A stretch of DNA of 64,000 nt, from NCBI GenBank assembly GCA_963921195.1, contig OY992536.1:233218023-233282022 (forward strand), in the 5' to 3' direction. Under the pieces are notes generated by a model. That model worked only from the letters and a program-made list of their open reading frames with translations. It did not search any database and was not told the DNA's origin. Made by a program: the position numbers and the translations under genes. Positions 23,206-35,465 of this stretch are shown piece by piece. The stretch is from Pegoplata infirma (lineage: Eukaryota > Arthropoda > Insecta > Diptera > Anthomyiidae). Position 1 is the stretch's first letter. The number at the start of each line of letters is the position of its first letter.

Positions 23206-23316
23206 AGCTAATGATGATGATGAAAAACATGGTAATGAGATGTACCAAGTACATTAATTATAATGAGTTTTTTATTATTTTAAACCCAAAAAAATACTTT
23301 TGAATAATATGTTGTT

Positions 23317-24089
23317 CACTCAAAATATTTTGTAGGCAAAAACAAATGAAAAACACATTTAAAACCAGTGAATAAACAATTGAAAACCATCCCAGCAATT
23401 ATTCATTTGTTTTAACAAACATCAACATTTATTTTTACTGTTGACAAAATTTTCTAAAATAAATAACATTAAACATTAAAAAATTACTTTTTTTCATTCT
23501 TTTTATCAACAAATTCGATAAAAATAACCCACGAAAACATTAAAAATTAATTATAGTTTTGTTATTTTTACCAACAAATTCCAAAAAAAAACCAACGAAA
23601 ACATTAAAAAATAATGATTTCGTAGGTTATTTTTTACAATTTTCCATGGAAATATTTTTTAAAAAATTTTTAATAAAATTTTGGGGAATCGATCCCGCAA
23701 TCAACCACATTCTGGCCAGATACTCTACCCATCGTGCCAAAGTCACTTGATAAAGAAAAATGAAATAAGTCCCGAAAAATAATTATTGGGGGTTTATTTC
23801 ATTTGTATTTTTGGGGACCTATTTCGTAATGAAATAAGTCCCCAAATAAAAAATGAATTAAACCCCCAAAAAACGAAATAAATCCCCAATTATCGTTGTT
23901 GTTTTTTTCTGAACAAATTTTTGGGGACTTATTTCATTTTCGTTTTGGGGACTTATTTCCTGGGGAGTTATTTCATGCTGCCCATTAATACAAACTGAAT
24001 ATTAAACAAATGTTTTTTCTTTTAAAAACGACTAAACGTAAAATTTTTAAAATAAACTACAAACAGTTATTGACATAATTTTTTAAGTG
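23317..24089 (-). mobile_element. CACTC MITE copy 4, middle replaced
   Basis: Left end CACTCAAAATATTTTGTAGG; right end ATTTTTTAAGTG. The flanks are TT rather than TA. The 3' half and tRNA-like cassette (23681-23741, minus) are intact. The section between the cassette and 'AAACTGAATATTAAAC' is missing and replaced by the motif array 23761-23975. Confidence 0.78.
23761..23975. repeat. Two-way array of GAAATAAGTCCCCA motifs
   Basis: About nine copies of TGGGGACTTATTTCA or its complement in 215 bp, bounded by TGAAATAAGTCCC at the left and GGGGAGTTATTTCA at the right, so the unit has inverted ends. No ORF or known element. It resembles, in motif and design, the larger array at 46428-46979. A tiny non-autonomous transposon made of binding sites is one reading; filler from a repair event is another. 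Confidence 0.7.
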
Positions 24090-24286
24090 TTGAAATACTT
24101 TTAAGTAATATAAAAATAAATAGTTTTCACTAATATGTTTTCAAAGTACTTTTAAGTAATAATAATCCCTTGCCCTTGTATTTTTCAAACTTTATAAAAA
24201 TTTGGCAATTTTTAATTTTTATTAAAAACAAGTTAAATTTTAACCTTCAAATTCATAAAACTTAAAAGAGGCTAAAATGACGCTTA
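24090..24286. other. Spacer between MITE copies 4 and 5
   Basis: Short AT-rich stretch with an imperfect repeat of TACTTTTAAGTAATA (around 24107 and 24156). Nothing else seen. Confidence 0.4.
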
Positions 24287-25091
24287 CACTTAATAAATTA
24301 TGTCATTAACTGTTTGCAGTTTATTTAAAAAATTTTACGTTTAGTCGTTTTTAAAAGAAAAAACATTTGTTTGATGTTCAGTTTTTATTAATGACTACTT
24401 CTGTCCTTTGTTTCAAAAATAACACACTAAAAAATAAAGACTTGCATTAACATTTAATTTTTAAAGTCATTTATTTTTGTTCTGTAAGTAAAATCTACTG
24501 ATTATTCTTTAAATTTTAGATGATTTGTGTAAGTAATTTTTTTAAATTGTTGGTATTTTTTAATGTGATATCTATCATTAGTTTTTACCTACACAAGTAG
24601 GTTATTTTTTTGTAGAAAAAAAAATTCAAAAAATTATTTATAGAAAATAAAAACATGTTTGTATCAAGTGACTTTGGTTCGATGGGAAGAGTGTCTGGCC
24701 AGAATGTAGTTGATTGCGGGATCGATTCCCCAAAATTTTATTTTGAATTTTTAAAAAAATATTTCAATAGGAAATTGTAAAAAATAACCTACGAAATCAT
24801 TTTTTAATGTTTTCGTAGGTAATTTTTTTTCGAATTTATTGGTAAAAATAACAGGACTATCATTAATTTTTAATGTTTTCGTAGGTTATTTTTTCGAATT
24901 TGTTGGTAAAAAAGAATGAAAAAACCGTAATTTTTTAATGTTATTTATTTTCGAAAGTTTTGTCAACAGTAAAAAATAAATGTTGTTGTTTGTTAAAACA
25001 AATGAATAATTACTGGGATGGTTTTCAATTGTTTATTTATTGGTTTTAAATGTAGTTTTCATTTGTTTTTGCCTACAAAATATTTTGAGTG
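24287..25091 (+). mobile_element. CACTC MITE copy 5
   Basis: CACTTAATAAATTATGTCAT to ATATTTTGAGTG, flanked by TA at 24285-24286 and 25092-25093. Full length, 805 bp; tRNA-like cassette at 24678-24731 with A box changed to GATGGGAAGAGTG. Confidence 0.83.
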
Positions 25092-25343
25092 TATAAACAA
25101 ATTCTGTTTGGAAATTCGCTTAATAAACCTGTTATTAAACGCTTTTATTTTTATGAATTTGGGCATAAATGCTTAATTACTCCTACTTTATAGCTAATTA
25201 TATTACTTTTTATTGGTAATTGGTTTTTACTCCTTATTAGTAATCCAAGGCAGTAACTACTTATTTATCTCAATACTCTGATCTAGTTATTTTTGTCTCA
25301 CGGCCTTGTTAAAATAATTAGTATTGCAATTAATAAGTAACTA

Positions 25344-26131
25344 CACAATTAAAAAAATTATGTCATTAACTGTTTGTAGTTTATTAAAAAAGTTTTCCGT
25401 TTAGTCGTTTTTAAAAGAAAAACACTTGTTTGATGTTCAGTTTTTATTAATGACTACTTCTGTCCTTTGTTTCAAAAATAACACACTAAAAAATAAAGAC
25501 TTTCATTAACATTTAGTTTTTAAAGTCATTTTTTTTTTGTGTTTTGTAAGTAAAAACTACTGATTATTCTTTACATTTTTAACGATTTGTGTAAGTAATT
25601 TTTTTTTTAATTGTTGGTATTTTTTAATGAGATATCATTAGTTTTTACCTACACAAGTAGGTTATTTTTTAAAAGAAAACAAATTATTTATAGAAATATA
25701 AAAACATATTTGTATCAAGAGTGTCTGGCCAGAATGAAGTTGATAGCGGGATCGATTCCCAAAATTTTATTACAAATTTTTAAAAAAATATTTCAATAGA
25801 AAATTGTAAAAAATAACCTACGAAATCATTAATTTTTAATGTTTTCGTAGGTTATTTTTTTGGAATTTGTTGGTAAAAATAACAGAACTATCATTAATTT
25901 TTAATGTTTTCGTAGGTTATTTTTTTGTAATTTATTGGTAAAAAAGAATGAAAAAAAACGTAATTTTTTAATGTTTAATGTTATTTATTTTAGAAAGTTT
26001 TGTCAACAGTAAAAAATAAATGTTGATATTTGTTAAATCAAATGAATAATTACTGGGATGGTATTCAATTGCTTATTCACTGGTTTTAAATGTGTTTTTC
26101 ATTTGTTTTTGCCTACAAAATATTTTGAGTG
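25344..26131 (+). mobile_element. CACTC MITE copy 6
   Basis: CACAATTAAAAAAATTATGT to TATTTTGAGTG, flanked by TA at 25342-25343 and 26132-26133. 788 bp. The A-box half of the tRNA-like cassette is deleted, leaving GTATCAAGAGTGTCTGGCC and then the B box. Confidence 0.82.
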
Positions 26132-26133
26132 TA

Positions 26134-27716
26134 CTTATTAACAGTTGTTTCGGATTACAAAACCAATTGTTGGTAAGTTTCAGTTTTTCGGATAAAGTCA
26201 CACCATTCTGAGCTTTTTTTATTTAATTATCTTTTTCTATATTTTTTTTTTTACTTTTCTAAATTTTTGGACTTTTTAAGGTTTTCGGATTTTTCTAATT
26301 TTTGGACAATTTTTTTTACTATTTTTTAGAAATTCTTTTTGAATTTTGAAGATAATTTGATCGAGTTGTTTTGAGTTTTGCATTATTTTCCATTTTTTTT
26401 TTTTTGCTGAGTATACTTGCATTTTCTAAATTATGTTAATTCAACTAAATTTTTCTGAGTTTAATATTACAAATTTGTTTAAGATATATCAAGCATTTTT
26501 TTTACAGATTTTTTCATTTAAGTGTAGAATATGCATATCGTTAAAAAACAAAATAACCAAAAACTGTATCATAAAAAATGCATAAGAAAATGGCAAATTT
26601 GGTCAGCGCTGTCGTTGCCTCCTGCATGTGAAATTAACAATATGTTTTCAAAATGATACAAGTGGAGAAAACAATCTTATATGTATGTATATGAGTAGTC
26701 AAAAATTGACAGCACATTATTTGATTTTAAACCATCCCGTAATAGTTTTTTTTTTTTCACGCACAAATGTGTCATTCTGTCTGCACTTTCTAAATAATTG
26801 CATTTTTTGTGTTCTTTTCTAAAAAAATTTTCGCAGAAAAAAGTAAATGTTAACTCAAATCCAACGCACACTTACACTAGGGTGGCACGAAAAAATCTTC
26901 AGAAAAAAAATTGACTCTTGCACACTCTTTAACCCCACAGCGACATTTGGCAAGATTGTCCTAATTGGCCCGGCAATCGACGCATTCAAAAAAAGTCATC
27001 ATTCGTTTCACCCTAACTCACACATTTAAAAATAATCCAATACACAAAAAAAAACATACTTTAAAATAATAAATGTTGTGCATATAGAACATAAAACACA
27101 CACACACTCTCTTACTCTATTAAGATAAAAATAAAATGTAGAAATATAGAAAAAATGAACAAAAAACTAAATGTTTCTTTTTATAAAACGAAAAATACAC
27201 AAATACATTTGCACTCAAACATGTATGAACATTAAACGTGTTTATTATTTGTATTTATGTAAATGTATGAACAAAAAAATAAAAAAATATTACACTCACA
27301 TTCTTAAAAATATGTATATTACATGTATGTGAATAAACGATTTTGTACTATTTACAAATATGTTTTGCATATTAAATAGTGGATCCCTGGTTTTATAAAT
27401 AGTTGAATTTTCAAACTTGAGAAATGTTAACTGTTAAGACTAAAAATATCACAAAGACTCTTAAACTTAAATGTAGAAGCTCCTTGCTCCTTACGAGTTG
27501 ATCGTAAAATTTCATGACAAAACACTTTTTCTTTATATTTACATTTCCATTTATAAGGGACACTCTATGTCACATATGAGGCGTGCTTTAAAGCATAATA
27601 GAATGCTCATTGCGAGTAGTTTGTCCTTAAAATGATAACTACTACTATTATTATATTTTTTTTTATAAATAAAAATTTTAGTACTTTGCATGTATTGTGT
27701 TTTGATGATGATACAT
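26134..27716. other. Long stretch without recognised repeat or gene
   Basis: AT-rich, low-complexity DNA with an (AC)n/(TC)n patch near 27098-27115 and ATGTATGTAAATG-type text near 27180-27350. Short ORFs show no domain or coding bias. TAGGGTGGCACG at about 26878 recalls the hAT-like end at 30881 but has no inverse partner. It may be ordinary intergenic or intronic sequence. Confidence 0.45.
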
Positions 27717-29016
27717 TTATACATTAGACTGGGTCGAAATCCTACAAAGTGTAAGGATCGATTGTCCTTAGTGCGGGAAAGTAGTAATGGGGTAATATAA
27801 GCATTTTATGGAAGACAACTTTTTAATCGGTCAAAAACTCTATTAGCGCATCGGTGGTCAAAATTGAGATTTTGGTCAAAATGGCCAAATTTTCCAAAAA
27901 TTTTTAAAAATATAAATTTCATTTTATTGTTTGGTACAAAATTTTTTTTTTATTGCATTTGATACTAGTAACGTTCGTATTAAATATTGGAATTTTATGT
28001 CATCAACAACATATATTTATTTAAGATACAAAAAAAATCATATTTTTGGCGCAGTTCTCAAAACCACTTTTTTTAAATTAAATTTTTTTTATTTATTAAA
28101 ATTGCAAAATATTTTGATTTTATTATTCAATGTTATTAAAAACATCATAAAGACTAGAGATTTAAATTTTTGTAAAAATCCGTTCGGTAGTTTTTTCTGG
28201 GGAGCGATTTCAATTGAGCGGATTTCAAGGAAATTTGATTTTTTGCTCTTTTTTTGAGTTTTTATTTTTTGTAAACTACATTATTGTGCAAATTGACCAA
28301 TATTATGCTCTATCTTGTTCCATTTGATCATGGTAATATAGTTTTGAAACGATAGATTTATAGGACATCTTTAACCCTAATCGGTCAGCGGCCAAATGTG
28401 TCCCGTACTGAGTTTTTTTAGGTTTTAACTACGGTTTTTTGAAATAAATGGTTGCAAAATCGGTTTTGATATGAATATTGTGTTTTATGTTCTTTTATTT
28501 AATCATATTAACTTGATTCTGAAACATAAATTTTTTTGGACATCTTTAACCCATATGTGCATGCAACCAAAAATGTCCCCTACCAAAGTTTTCATGTTTT
28601 TCAAAAATTAAAAAAAAAATACATTTTTGTATTCAAAATAGTCATAAATAAATAATTAAATAATTTTGATATTGCCGATAGCGTTAACCCTTCTGAACTA
28701 GAGGTCAAGAGTGGCCCACTAACAGATTTTTACGCCAAAATGATAATATTGAATTAGGATTACGTGCGGATTAATTTTGTTTTAATAAAACTTAAATTTT
28801 TTGATATTATATCACACGCAATCATTCATTTCATATATTTCTTAATGTCAAAAAAAGTCATAAACGTGGAGCCGCAGAACAAAACGTACTTTTTCGCATT
28901 TTAAAATTGTCTGTAAAATTAAGAGTTATGTGTTTAGTCCGCTTATAACACGGCAAAAATCTAGAGTTAATAACAAGTTTTTTACTTAACACTTAATTAA
29001 CAATAAATTTCTTACT

Positions 29017-29043
29017 TTATTATTATTATTATTATTATTATTA
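29017..29043 (+). repeat. (TTA)n microsatellite
   Basis: About nine TTA/ATT units in the centre of foldback F1. Confidence 0.9.
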
Positions 29044-29124
29044 AAATACGGAATAAATAATACTTATTAATCCAACAATTTTAAATTTGCGAAAAGTACA
29101 TTTTGTTCTGAGGCTCATCAAATC

Positions 29125-29232
29125 AAATAATCTCTAAATTAAAATTTTAAAACTAGACTAAATGCCTATTAGTTTTCAGACTTAGCTTTACCCCATTTAG
29201 TCTAGTCTTAAAATTTTGATTTAGAGATCATT
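29125..29232. repeat. Small palindrome inside F1
   Basis: CTCTAAATTAAAATTTTAAA then ACTAGACTAAAT is mirrored by ATTTAGTCTAGTCTTAAAAT to TTTAGAGATCA, with arms near 38 bp and a loop of about 30. Possibly a nested MITE; no clear target duplication. Confidence 0.6.
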
Positions 29233-29264
29233 TGTTTTATAGCTTTTTCTAGAAATTTGCGTTA

Positions 29265-29690
29265 AAATGGCATCTATTTGTTTTTGCATATTTTGGTCAA
29301 AATGCATATTTTGCATATTTTGGTTTTAAATGCATATTTAAACCTTTTAAGTGCATATTTTCGTATAAATTAGCAAAAACACAAATTGTAATTTATTTGT
29401 TTCAAAAACTTTTTTAAAAATTTATTTTCAAAATTAGAAAAAATATTTTTGTTTTTTTAATTTTAAGATTGCCTTAATTTCTAAAACAAATATTCCTTAC
29501 ATGAAGTTAAAAATGTTACTATTTAATCCGGCGTTATTTTTGTTTGATTTTAAAGAAGTTTTTCGAATTAAAACAAGATTTTTATTGCACACATTTTATT
29601 TTTTAGTGCATATTTTAAGATTTTTTAGTGCATATTTTGAATTTTTTCGAACATATTTTAAGCGCATATGTTCGGTTTTTTAGTGCATGA
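29265..29690. repeat. TGCATATTTT-rich repeat, second cluster
   Basis: Many TGCATATTTT or GTGCATATTTT copies, as at 15298-15587. It fills the right part of the centre of F1. Confidence 0.55.
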
Positions 29691-30880
29691 AAATCTCATC
29701 CCTATTTATGATGTGTGTTTTTTTTTAGTTTTTGAACAACATGAAAATTTTGGTAGGCGACATTTTTGGTTGCATGCACATATGGGTTAAAGATGTCAAA
29801 AAAAAAGATGTGTGTTTGAGAATTAAGTCAACATGATTAAATAAAAGAACATACAACACCATACGTAACACAAACATAATTTTGCAACCATTAATTTCAT
29901 AAAACAGTAGTTAAAACCCAAAAAAACTCAGTACGGGACACATTTGGCCGCTGACCGATTAGGGTTAAAGATGTCCTATAAATCTATCCTTTCAAAACTA
30001 AGTTACCACGATTAAATGGAACAAGAGAGAGCATAATATTGGTCAATTTGGACAATAATGTAGTTTACAAAAAATAAAAACTCAAAAAAAGAGCAAAAAA
30101 TCCAATTTCCTTGAAATCCGCTCAATTGAAATCGCTCCCCAGAAAAAACTTCCGAACGGATTTTTACAAAAATTTAAATCTTTAGTCTTTATGACGTTTT
30201 TAATAACATTGAATTATAAAATCAAAATATTTTGCAATTTTAATAAATAAAAAAAAATTAATTTAAAAAAAGTGGTTTTGAGAACTGCGCCAAAAATATG
30301 ATTTTTTTTGTATCTTAAATAAAAATATGTTAATTATGACATAAAATTCCAATATTTAATACGTAAGTTATAAGTATCAAATGCAATAAAAAAAAATTTT
30401 TGTACCAAACAATAAAATGAAATTTATATTTTTAAAAATTTTTGGAAAATTTGGCCATTTTGACCAAAATCTCAATTTTGACCACCGATGCGCTAATAGA
30501 GTTTTTGACCGATTAAAAAGTTGTCTTCCATAAAATGCCTATATTACCCCATTACCACTTTCCCGCACTAAGGACAATCGATCCTTACACTTTGTAGGAT
30601 TTCGACCCAGTCTATTATACATGTATGAATTCTATTCAAATTATAATACAAATCCACACTCAAAATAATATCTCTATTAAATTACAGAAAAAATACTGCC
30701 AACTTGTCATAATATGTTAAATGACGTTTTCATTTCTGAAACGGCTACCCGGGAAAAGTGGAGCACCAATACTAGAAACATGCCCGCAAAGTTTTTTGAA
30801 ATCGGTCAATATCATCGGTTCGTTCTTTGAGGCTTAATTCTATTATTTTATTTATTTTTTTATATTTTACTAGTGGATAC

Positions 30881-32672
30881 TAGGGTGGCTCGTTTTTGGG
30901 CTTTTCTCTCTGATCAAATTCTAATACCCGCCAAAAGTGTCGGTCCCCTAGCGGTAACTCACATGCAAAATATCACTCCGATCGGAGTTTATCTTCTGTC
31001 TCCACTTTGAGCCTTAAAATTTGGGTTTTTGAAAAAAAGGACTTTTAAAAAAAAAAATAAAAAAAATTTTAAGTTTTTTTTATTAATATAATCAAAAATT
31101 TTTGTTTTGTATAATATTTGATCGTCAATACTTAAATATGAAATTTAAAGATTTTACGGTATCATTAACCCGTTCAAACTTGATACCAAAAAAAATGGCG
31201 TGATTTTGGGGGCGTTCTCAAAACACCTTTTTTCAAAATTTGAAAATTTTGTTAAAAAAAAAATTTTAAATATACCATTTTTTCTTACTGAATTCATTAA
31301 GAACACCTTGGAGAAGATGTTGTGAAATATGGCGGATATCCGTCAAGCCACTTTGTGGGAATCGCAGGGGGAAGTTAGCGGATTTCAAGGAAATGTTGGT
31401 TTTATCAATAATTTGGATTAATAAAATCTTATAAATTTCATTTTTGGGCAAATTAACTGTTTTTTGGTGTCGTGGCATTTTATTAGATAACTTTAAGTCT
31501 GTCATGAAATCTTACCGATCTAGGACGTCTTTAACCCACATTGGCTGGGGGTCAAAAATGACCCCCGCAAGAAATTTGAAGTTTAGAGCTTACATTTTGT
31601 GCTATTAACAAGTATAAAACGGCTTTTGTGTTTTTTACGCTATTTATTATTTCGTATTAATATATTATCTTTAAAAAAAATCGTTAACCCTTCTTGGTAG
31701 GGGGTCAAAAATGACCCATTCAATAAAAAGTATATATTTTTTATAGAAAATTAATTTGTGGCAGTCTATTAGATAACTTTAAATCAGCCCTAAAATTTCA
31801 CATTTCACATTGACCCCGGCAAAAACTTTTCGACATAGTGCTTGAATTTTTTGATATCAACAAAATTTATATTTTTTATTAAGTGGGTCATTTTTGACCC
31901 CCTAACAAGAAGGGCTAACGATAAAAGACACAAAAGCCGTTTTATACTTGTTTATAGCACAAAATTTAAGCTCTAAACTTCAAATTTCCTGCGGGGGTCA
32001 TTTTTGACCCCCAGCCAATGTAGGTTAAAGGCGTCCTTGATCGGTAAGATTTCATGACAGACTCAAAGTTATCTAATAGAATGCCAAGACACCAAAAAAC
32101 AGTTAATTTGCCCAAAAATGAATTTTATAAGATTTTATTAATCCAAATTATTGATAAAACCAACATTTCCTTGAAATCCGCTAACTTCCCCCCGCGATTC
32201 CCAAAAAGTGGCTCGACGGATATCCGCCATATTTCACATTTTTCTTCTCCAAGGTGTTCTTAATGAACTCAGAAAGAAAAAAAGGTATATTTAAAGTTTT
32301 TTTTTATTAAAATTTTCAAATTTTGAAAAAAGGTATTTTGAGAACGCCCCTAAAATCATGCCATTTTTTTGGTATCAAGTTTGAACGGGTTAATGATACC
32401 GTAAATTTTTAAATTTCATATTTAAGTATTTACGATCAAATATTATACAAAAAATTTTTTTTAATTATTTTAGTAAAAAAACTTAATTTTTTTTATTTTT
32501 TTTAAAAAAAGCCCTTTTTTGCAAAAACCCAAATTTTTAGGCTCAAAGTGGAGACAGAAGATAAACTCCGATCGGAGTGGTATTTTGCACGTGAGTTACC
32601 CTTAGGGGACCGACTCTTTTGGCGGGTATTAGCATTTTATCAGAGAGAAAAGCCCAAAAACGAGCCACCCTA
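30881..32672. mobile_element. hAT-like foldback F2, 8-bp target duplication
   Basis: TAGGGTGGCTCGTTTTTGGG and its inverse are the ends; GTGGATAC is duplicated at 30873-30880 and 32673-32680. Arms of about 850 bp surround a loop near 31750-31860. The arms hold tandem-like 'GGGGTCAAAAATGACCCC' hairpins. Two short ORFs encode nearly the same peptide (TDLKLSNKMPRHQKTVNLPK-like) because the arms are mirror copies; this is not evidence of a gene. The element is 258 bp from F1. Confidence 0.88.
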
Positions 32673-32959
32673 GTGGATACCCTGCACATTTAGTATTTAA
32701 AATGCTTATGTACCTATTTTACTCCAAAAATGTTAAATTTTAAAATATGTATGTCTTTCTCTTGGATGTTAGGATACCAAATGTTAAATTTTTTGATTCT
32801 TGTGTTATCTCTCGTAATCATTATTTTTATTTTTTTTATATGTCCTGTCATTATATATCCTGTCATTAAATTGGGCCAAAAAACGCAATTTTGTTATTTT
32901 TGGACCCATTTCAGCACTTGATACAGACACCACAAATAAAAAAAACCTTGTAATGGATA

Positions 32960-33815
32960 TGGATTACACCGCTCAACACTCATTTTCCGGTTTGAATTCT
33001 GGTGATCAATTTTAGTAGACTTCGATCTTCTGATTCCAAATCTGTTCTCCAAATTTTTCCATCACGTCCAGATTTTTAGTTATTCATGGTTGAAAATGCG
33101 AAAAATTACAATTTTTGCATTATTTGAAAGCCTGCACAGCAGCTATTCAGTGGAATACAAATCTGGTATATGGCGCAAAAGTATGATTTGTCTTTGGTCT
33201 CCAACATAGAAAACATTTTTTTTCTAATTATTGCGTTTGGCTGGGTTACAATTGCGTTTTAAAATGACTCTGTTAAAATTATTTTTCAAACAAAAACTAA
33301 AAAAAATAAATATTTTAAAAATTTAAGTTTTCTGTGTTATTTTTCGTACAAACCGGAAGATATCTTTAATGTGTTTAAAAGTCTAAAAGAAAGAATGAAC
33401 TTTTGCCTAAATTTTGAGCTCATCACAGTAAAGATTGGTCATCTGGTTTTTGTTTTAGAGCCTTTTAAAAATGGTGCTTTTTCAAATTTTTTTAACAGTG
33501 TTTTTTTAAAATACATGTTTGGCCAATAATAGTGCAACAACTTCAAATTTGTTTGATCATATATTTAAGATCATAGTTCAATTCTAATCTAACGATTTAT
33601 ACCAGATTTTTATTCCACCCAGTGGCTGCTGTGCAGGCTTTCAAAAAATGCAAAAATCACGTTTTTTCGCATTTTCAACCGCGAATAATTAAAATTCTAG
33701 ACGTGATGGAAAAATTTGGAGCACAGATTTGGAATCAGTGAGTCAAAATCTTTAAAAATTTTGTATCAAACTTCAAACCGGAGTCAAAAACCTTCGATTT
33801 GTTGAGCGGTATTAT
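32960..33815. mobile_element. Foldback element, ends ACCGCTCAAC
   Basis: ACCGCTCAACACTCATTTTC with 'CGGTTTGAATTC' is mirrored by CAAACCGGAGTCAAAAACC to GTTGAGCGGT. Inside, AGCCTGCACAGCAGC and GCTGCTGTGCAGGCTTTC pair. Arms are about 250 bp, diverged, around a 350-bp centre. The true termini and target duplication were not found. Confidence 0.6.
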
Positions 33816-34100
33816 CTAGGGCAATAAAGAACAATTTGAGTAAGCCCCCAATAAGACTAAAAAATATTTGAGTAATCAATTTTCCAAAAGTTGGACACCA
33901 TTGTGTTGGTATTTAAATGCAGTTTTAGAAAAAAAATTTGAAAAAATTATTCGAAGTAAATATCACTTATTTTTTAACGTTTGAAAAAAACGACTTTTTG
34001 AAAAAGTCAGAAATCTTTGATTTTTGTTTTTTTTTAAACTAAAAATTGGTACTGCAATAAATTTTTTTTATTCTTAAAATATCATTAGATGACAAGTGTT
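33816..34100. other. Unassigned DNA between foldback and HINE-D
   Basis: AT-rich with runs of T and A; no repeat partner or exon seen. Confidence 0.4.
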
Positions 34101-34101
34101 T

Positions 34102-34926
34102 TTACACCCTCTACTTAGTGATAGAGGGTATACATATATAATTTTGTCATTCCGTTTGTAATTCATCGAAGTATCGGTCTGGGACTCCATAAAGAATATA
34201 TATTCATAGATCGATTTTAAGACATTCTAGCGATGTCCGCCTGTCTGTGGAAATGGTGTCATGGCCAAAATATTATATGGAGACGACTAAAACTAAATAT
34301 ATTTATTGGAAATTCTCCCGAGAAGTTTGGTATTGCATTTGAGCGATATCGGTTCAGCGGTTCAAAAGTTATGTACGAAAATGTAAGGACATCTCAAAAA
34401 TTTTAGTACATTCAACATAACCTACAAATACAAAATGCTTTAATTCGGCTGCTGGTTGACATATGTGGACATAATTGAACACCAAATGGTATTTAAACAA
34501 GTACGAACAATTTTTTTGACAAAAAAAGAAAAAATCGCGGATTTATTTTTTACCAAATTTTTTTTTTTTTTTCAAAAGTAATTTTTTTTTAAAGGGGCCC
34601 CCGTAGGCTATTTGGTAGCGTGCTAGCCTTTCAACGTGGGGGTCGTGGGTTCGATTCCCGCCAGAACCCTTGGTTTTTTCGCTACAACGAGACGACGGTC
34701 ATTGTTACCAGTTCTCGGTTAGGGTGAATTTATTAAAAATGAGTTGTAAATAAATGGAAAGAATAAATAAAAATAATTGATCAAGTGATCAAAACTAACA
34801 AACTAACAAAAAAACAAAACTAACAAACAAAATTTTCTTTTAAAAACAAGATTTTTGCAATAAACTTTTTGAAGTTTTGAAGGGCATCACTACATTCGGC
34901 AAGGCCAAATTTAACTTTTTTACTTG
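34102..34926 (+). mobile_element. HINE-D, split by a SINE
   Basis: TACACCCTCTACTTAGTGAT to 'GGCAAGGCCAAATTTAACTT' and TACTTGTT, collinear with HINE-C. The GTCC microsatellite has shrunk to GTCCGCCTGTCTGTG. A SINE is inserted near the 3' end at 34594. Confidence 0.82.
34594..34830 (+). mobile_element. tRNA-derived SINE, copy S1 (full length)
   Basis: The head GTAGGCTATTTGGTAGCGTG (A box) and GGGTTCGATTCCCGCC (exact B box at 34647-34659) are tRNA-like with normal spacing. A tRNA-unrelated body follows (GAGACGACGGTCATTGTTAC and CAGTTCTCGGTTAGGG), then an AATAAATAAAAATAATTGAT tail and AACTAACAAA repeats. Target duplication AATTTTYTTTTAAA flanks it (34580-34593; 34831-34844). It would be transcribed by RNA polymerase III and moved by a LINE. 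Confidence 0.88.
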
Positions 34927-35465
34927 TTTATATTGTGTTTTGCTAACATGATTTAAATGATTGCTAAAAAAACCTACATTTTTCAACACTGTTGTCAAAT
35001 TTTTTTAAATTTGAAAAATTCAGTGAAATATTACACTGAAACACGAAGTATACAAAAATGTTATTACAGTAGATAATTTCAATAAATTTCAAAAATGAGA
35101 CTCGTATTCCTTAATCAAGTGGCATGACACACGTTAGATTCCTGGGGAAGTTGAAATAACTTGGCTGATTTTTAACCGAATTTTAATACTTTTTTTATAA
35201 TTCTGTAACCATTTGAATTCAAACTTTACTCAAAATATCGAAAATTTTTAGAAAACTAATTAAAAGACATTTTCCCCAGTGTAATTCGTTTTTAAACTTC
35301 ATAGCCGATGCGGCACACCTTACCCATGTTCGACTGTACTAAAATTTTGTGAGACGTATTTCTACTTCCAAATAAATATATCTAACAACTAAGGTCTTTT
35401 ACAGGGCACCCACCTATTGTCCTGAAGCTTGAATATTGGAATGGGGCTGCCCAATCTCAAATTTA
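34927..35465. other. Unassigned DNA between two HINEs
   Basis: The block CTGGGGAAGTTGAAATAACT near 35140 resembles 19545-19600, so part of this is a dispersed repeat of unknown type. No coding signal. Confidence 0.4.

Larger units (their letters stand above)
20880..23222 (+). mobile_element. RTE-clade LINE, 5'-truncated
   Basis: A non-LTR retrotransposon carrying the end of an apurinic-type endonuclease, a reverse transcriptase and a C-terminal tail. The target duplication AAAAACATG stands at 20871-20879 and 23223-23231. The very short 3' end finishes in ATGATGATGATGA rather than poly(A), as RTE/BovB-type elements do. At 2.34 kb it lacks the 5' UTR and the first part of the endonuclease, the usual outcome of incomplete target-primed reverse transcription. 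One frameshift and two in-frame stops show it is dead. Confidence 0.9.
27725..30614. mobile_element. hAT-like foldback F1, 8-bp target duplication
   Basis: TAGACTGGGTCGAAATCCTA and its inverse form the ends, and TTATACAT is duplicated at 27717-27724 and 30615-30622. Arms of about 875 bp (27725-28600 and 29740-30614) match closely. The 8-bp duplication indicates hAT-type transposition; there is no transposase. The 1.1-kb centre holds a (TTA)n run, a small palindrome and TGCATATTTT repeats. Blocks such as AGCGGATTTCAAGGAAAT and CATCTTTAACCC are shared with F2 next door. Confidence 0.87.

Noticed and set aside
26870..26900. hAT end TAGGGTGGCACG
   Set aside because: No inverse partner or 8-bp duplication nearby; could be a solo remnant or chance.
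31266..32263. Two nearly identical ORFs on opposite strands (MTDLKLSNKMPRHQKTV-like)
   Set aside because: They are mirror copies in the arms of foldback F2; similarity reflects the palindrome, not conservation of a protein.
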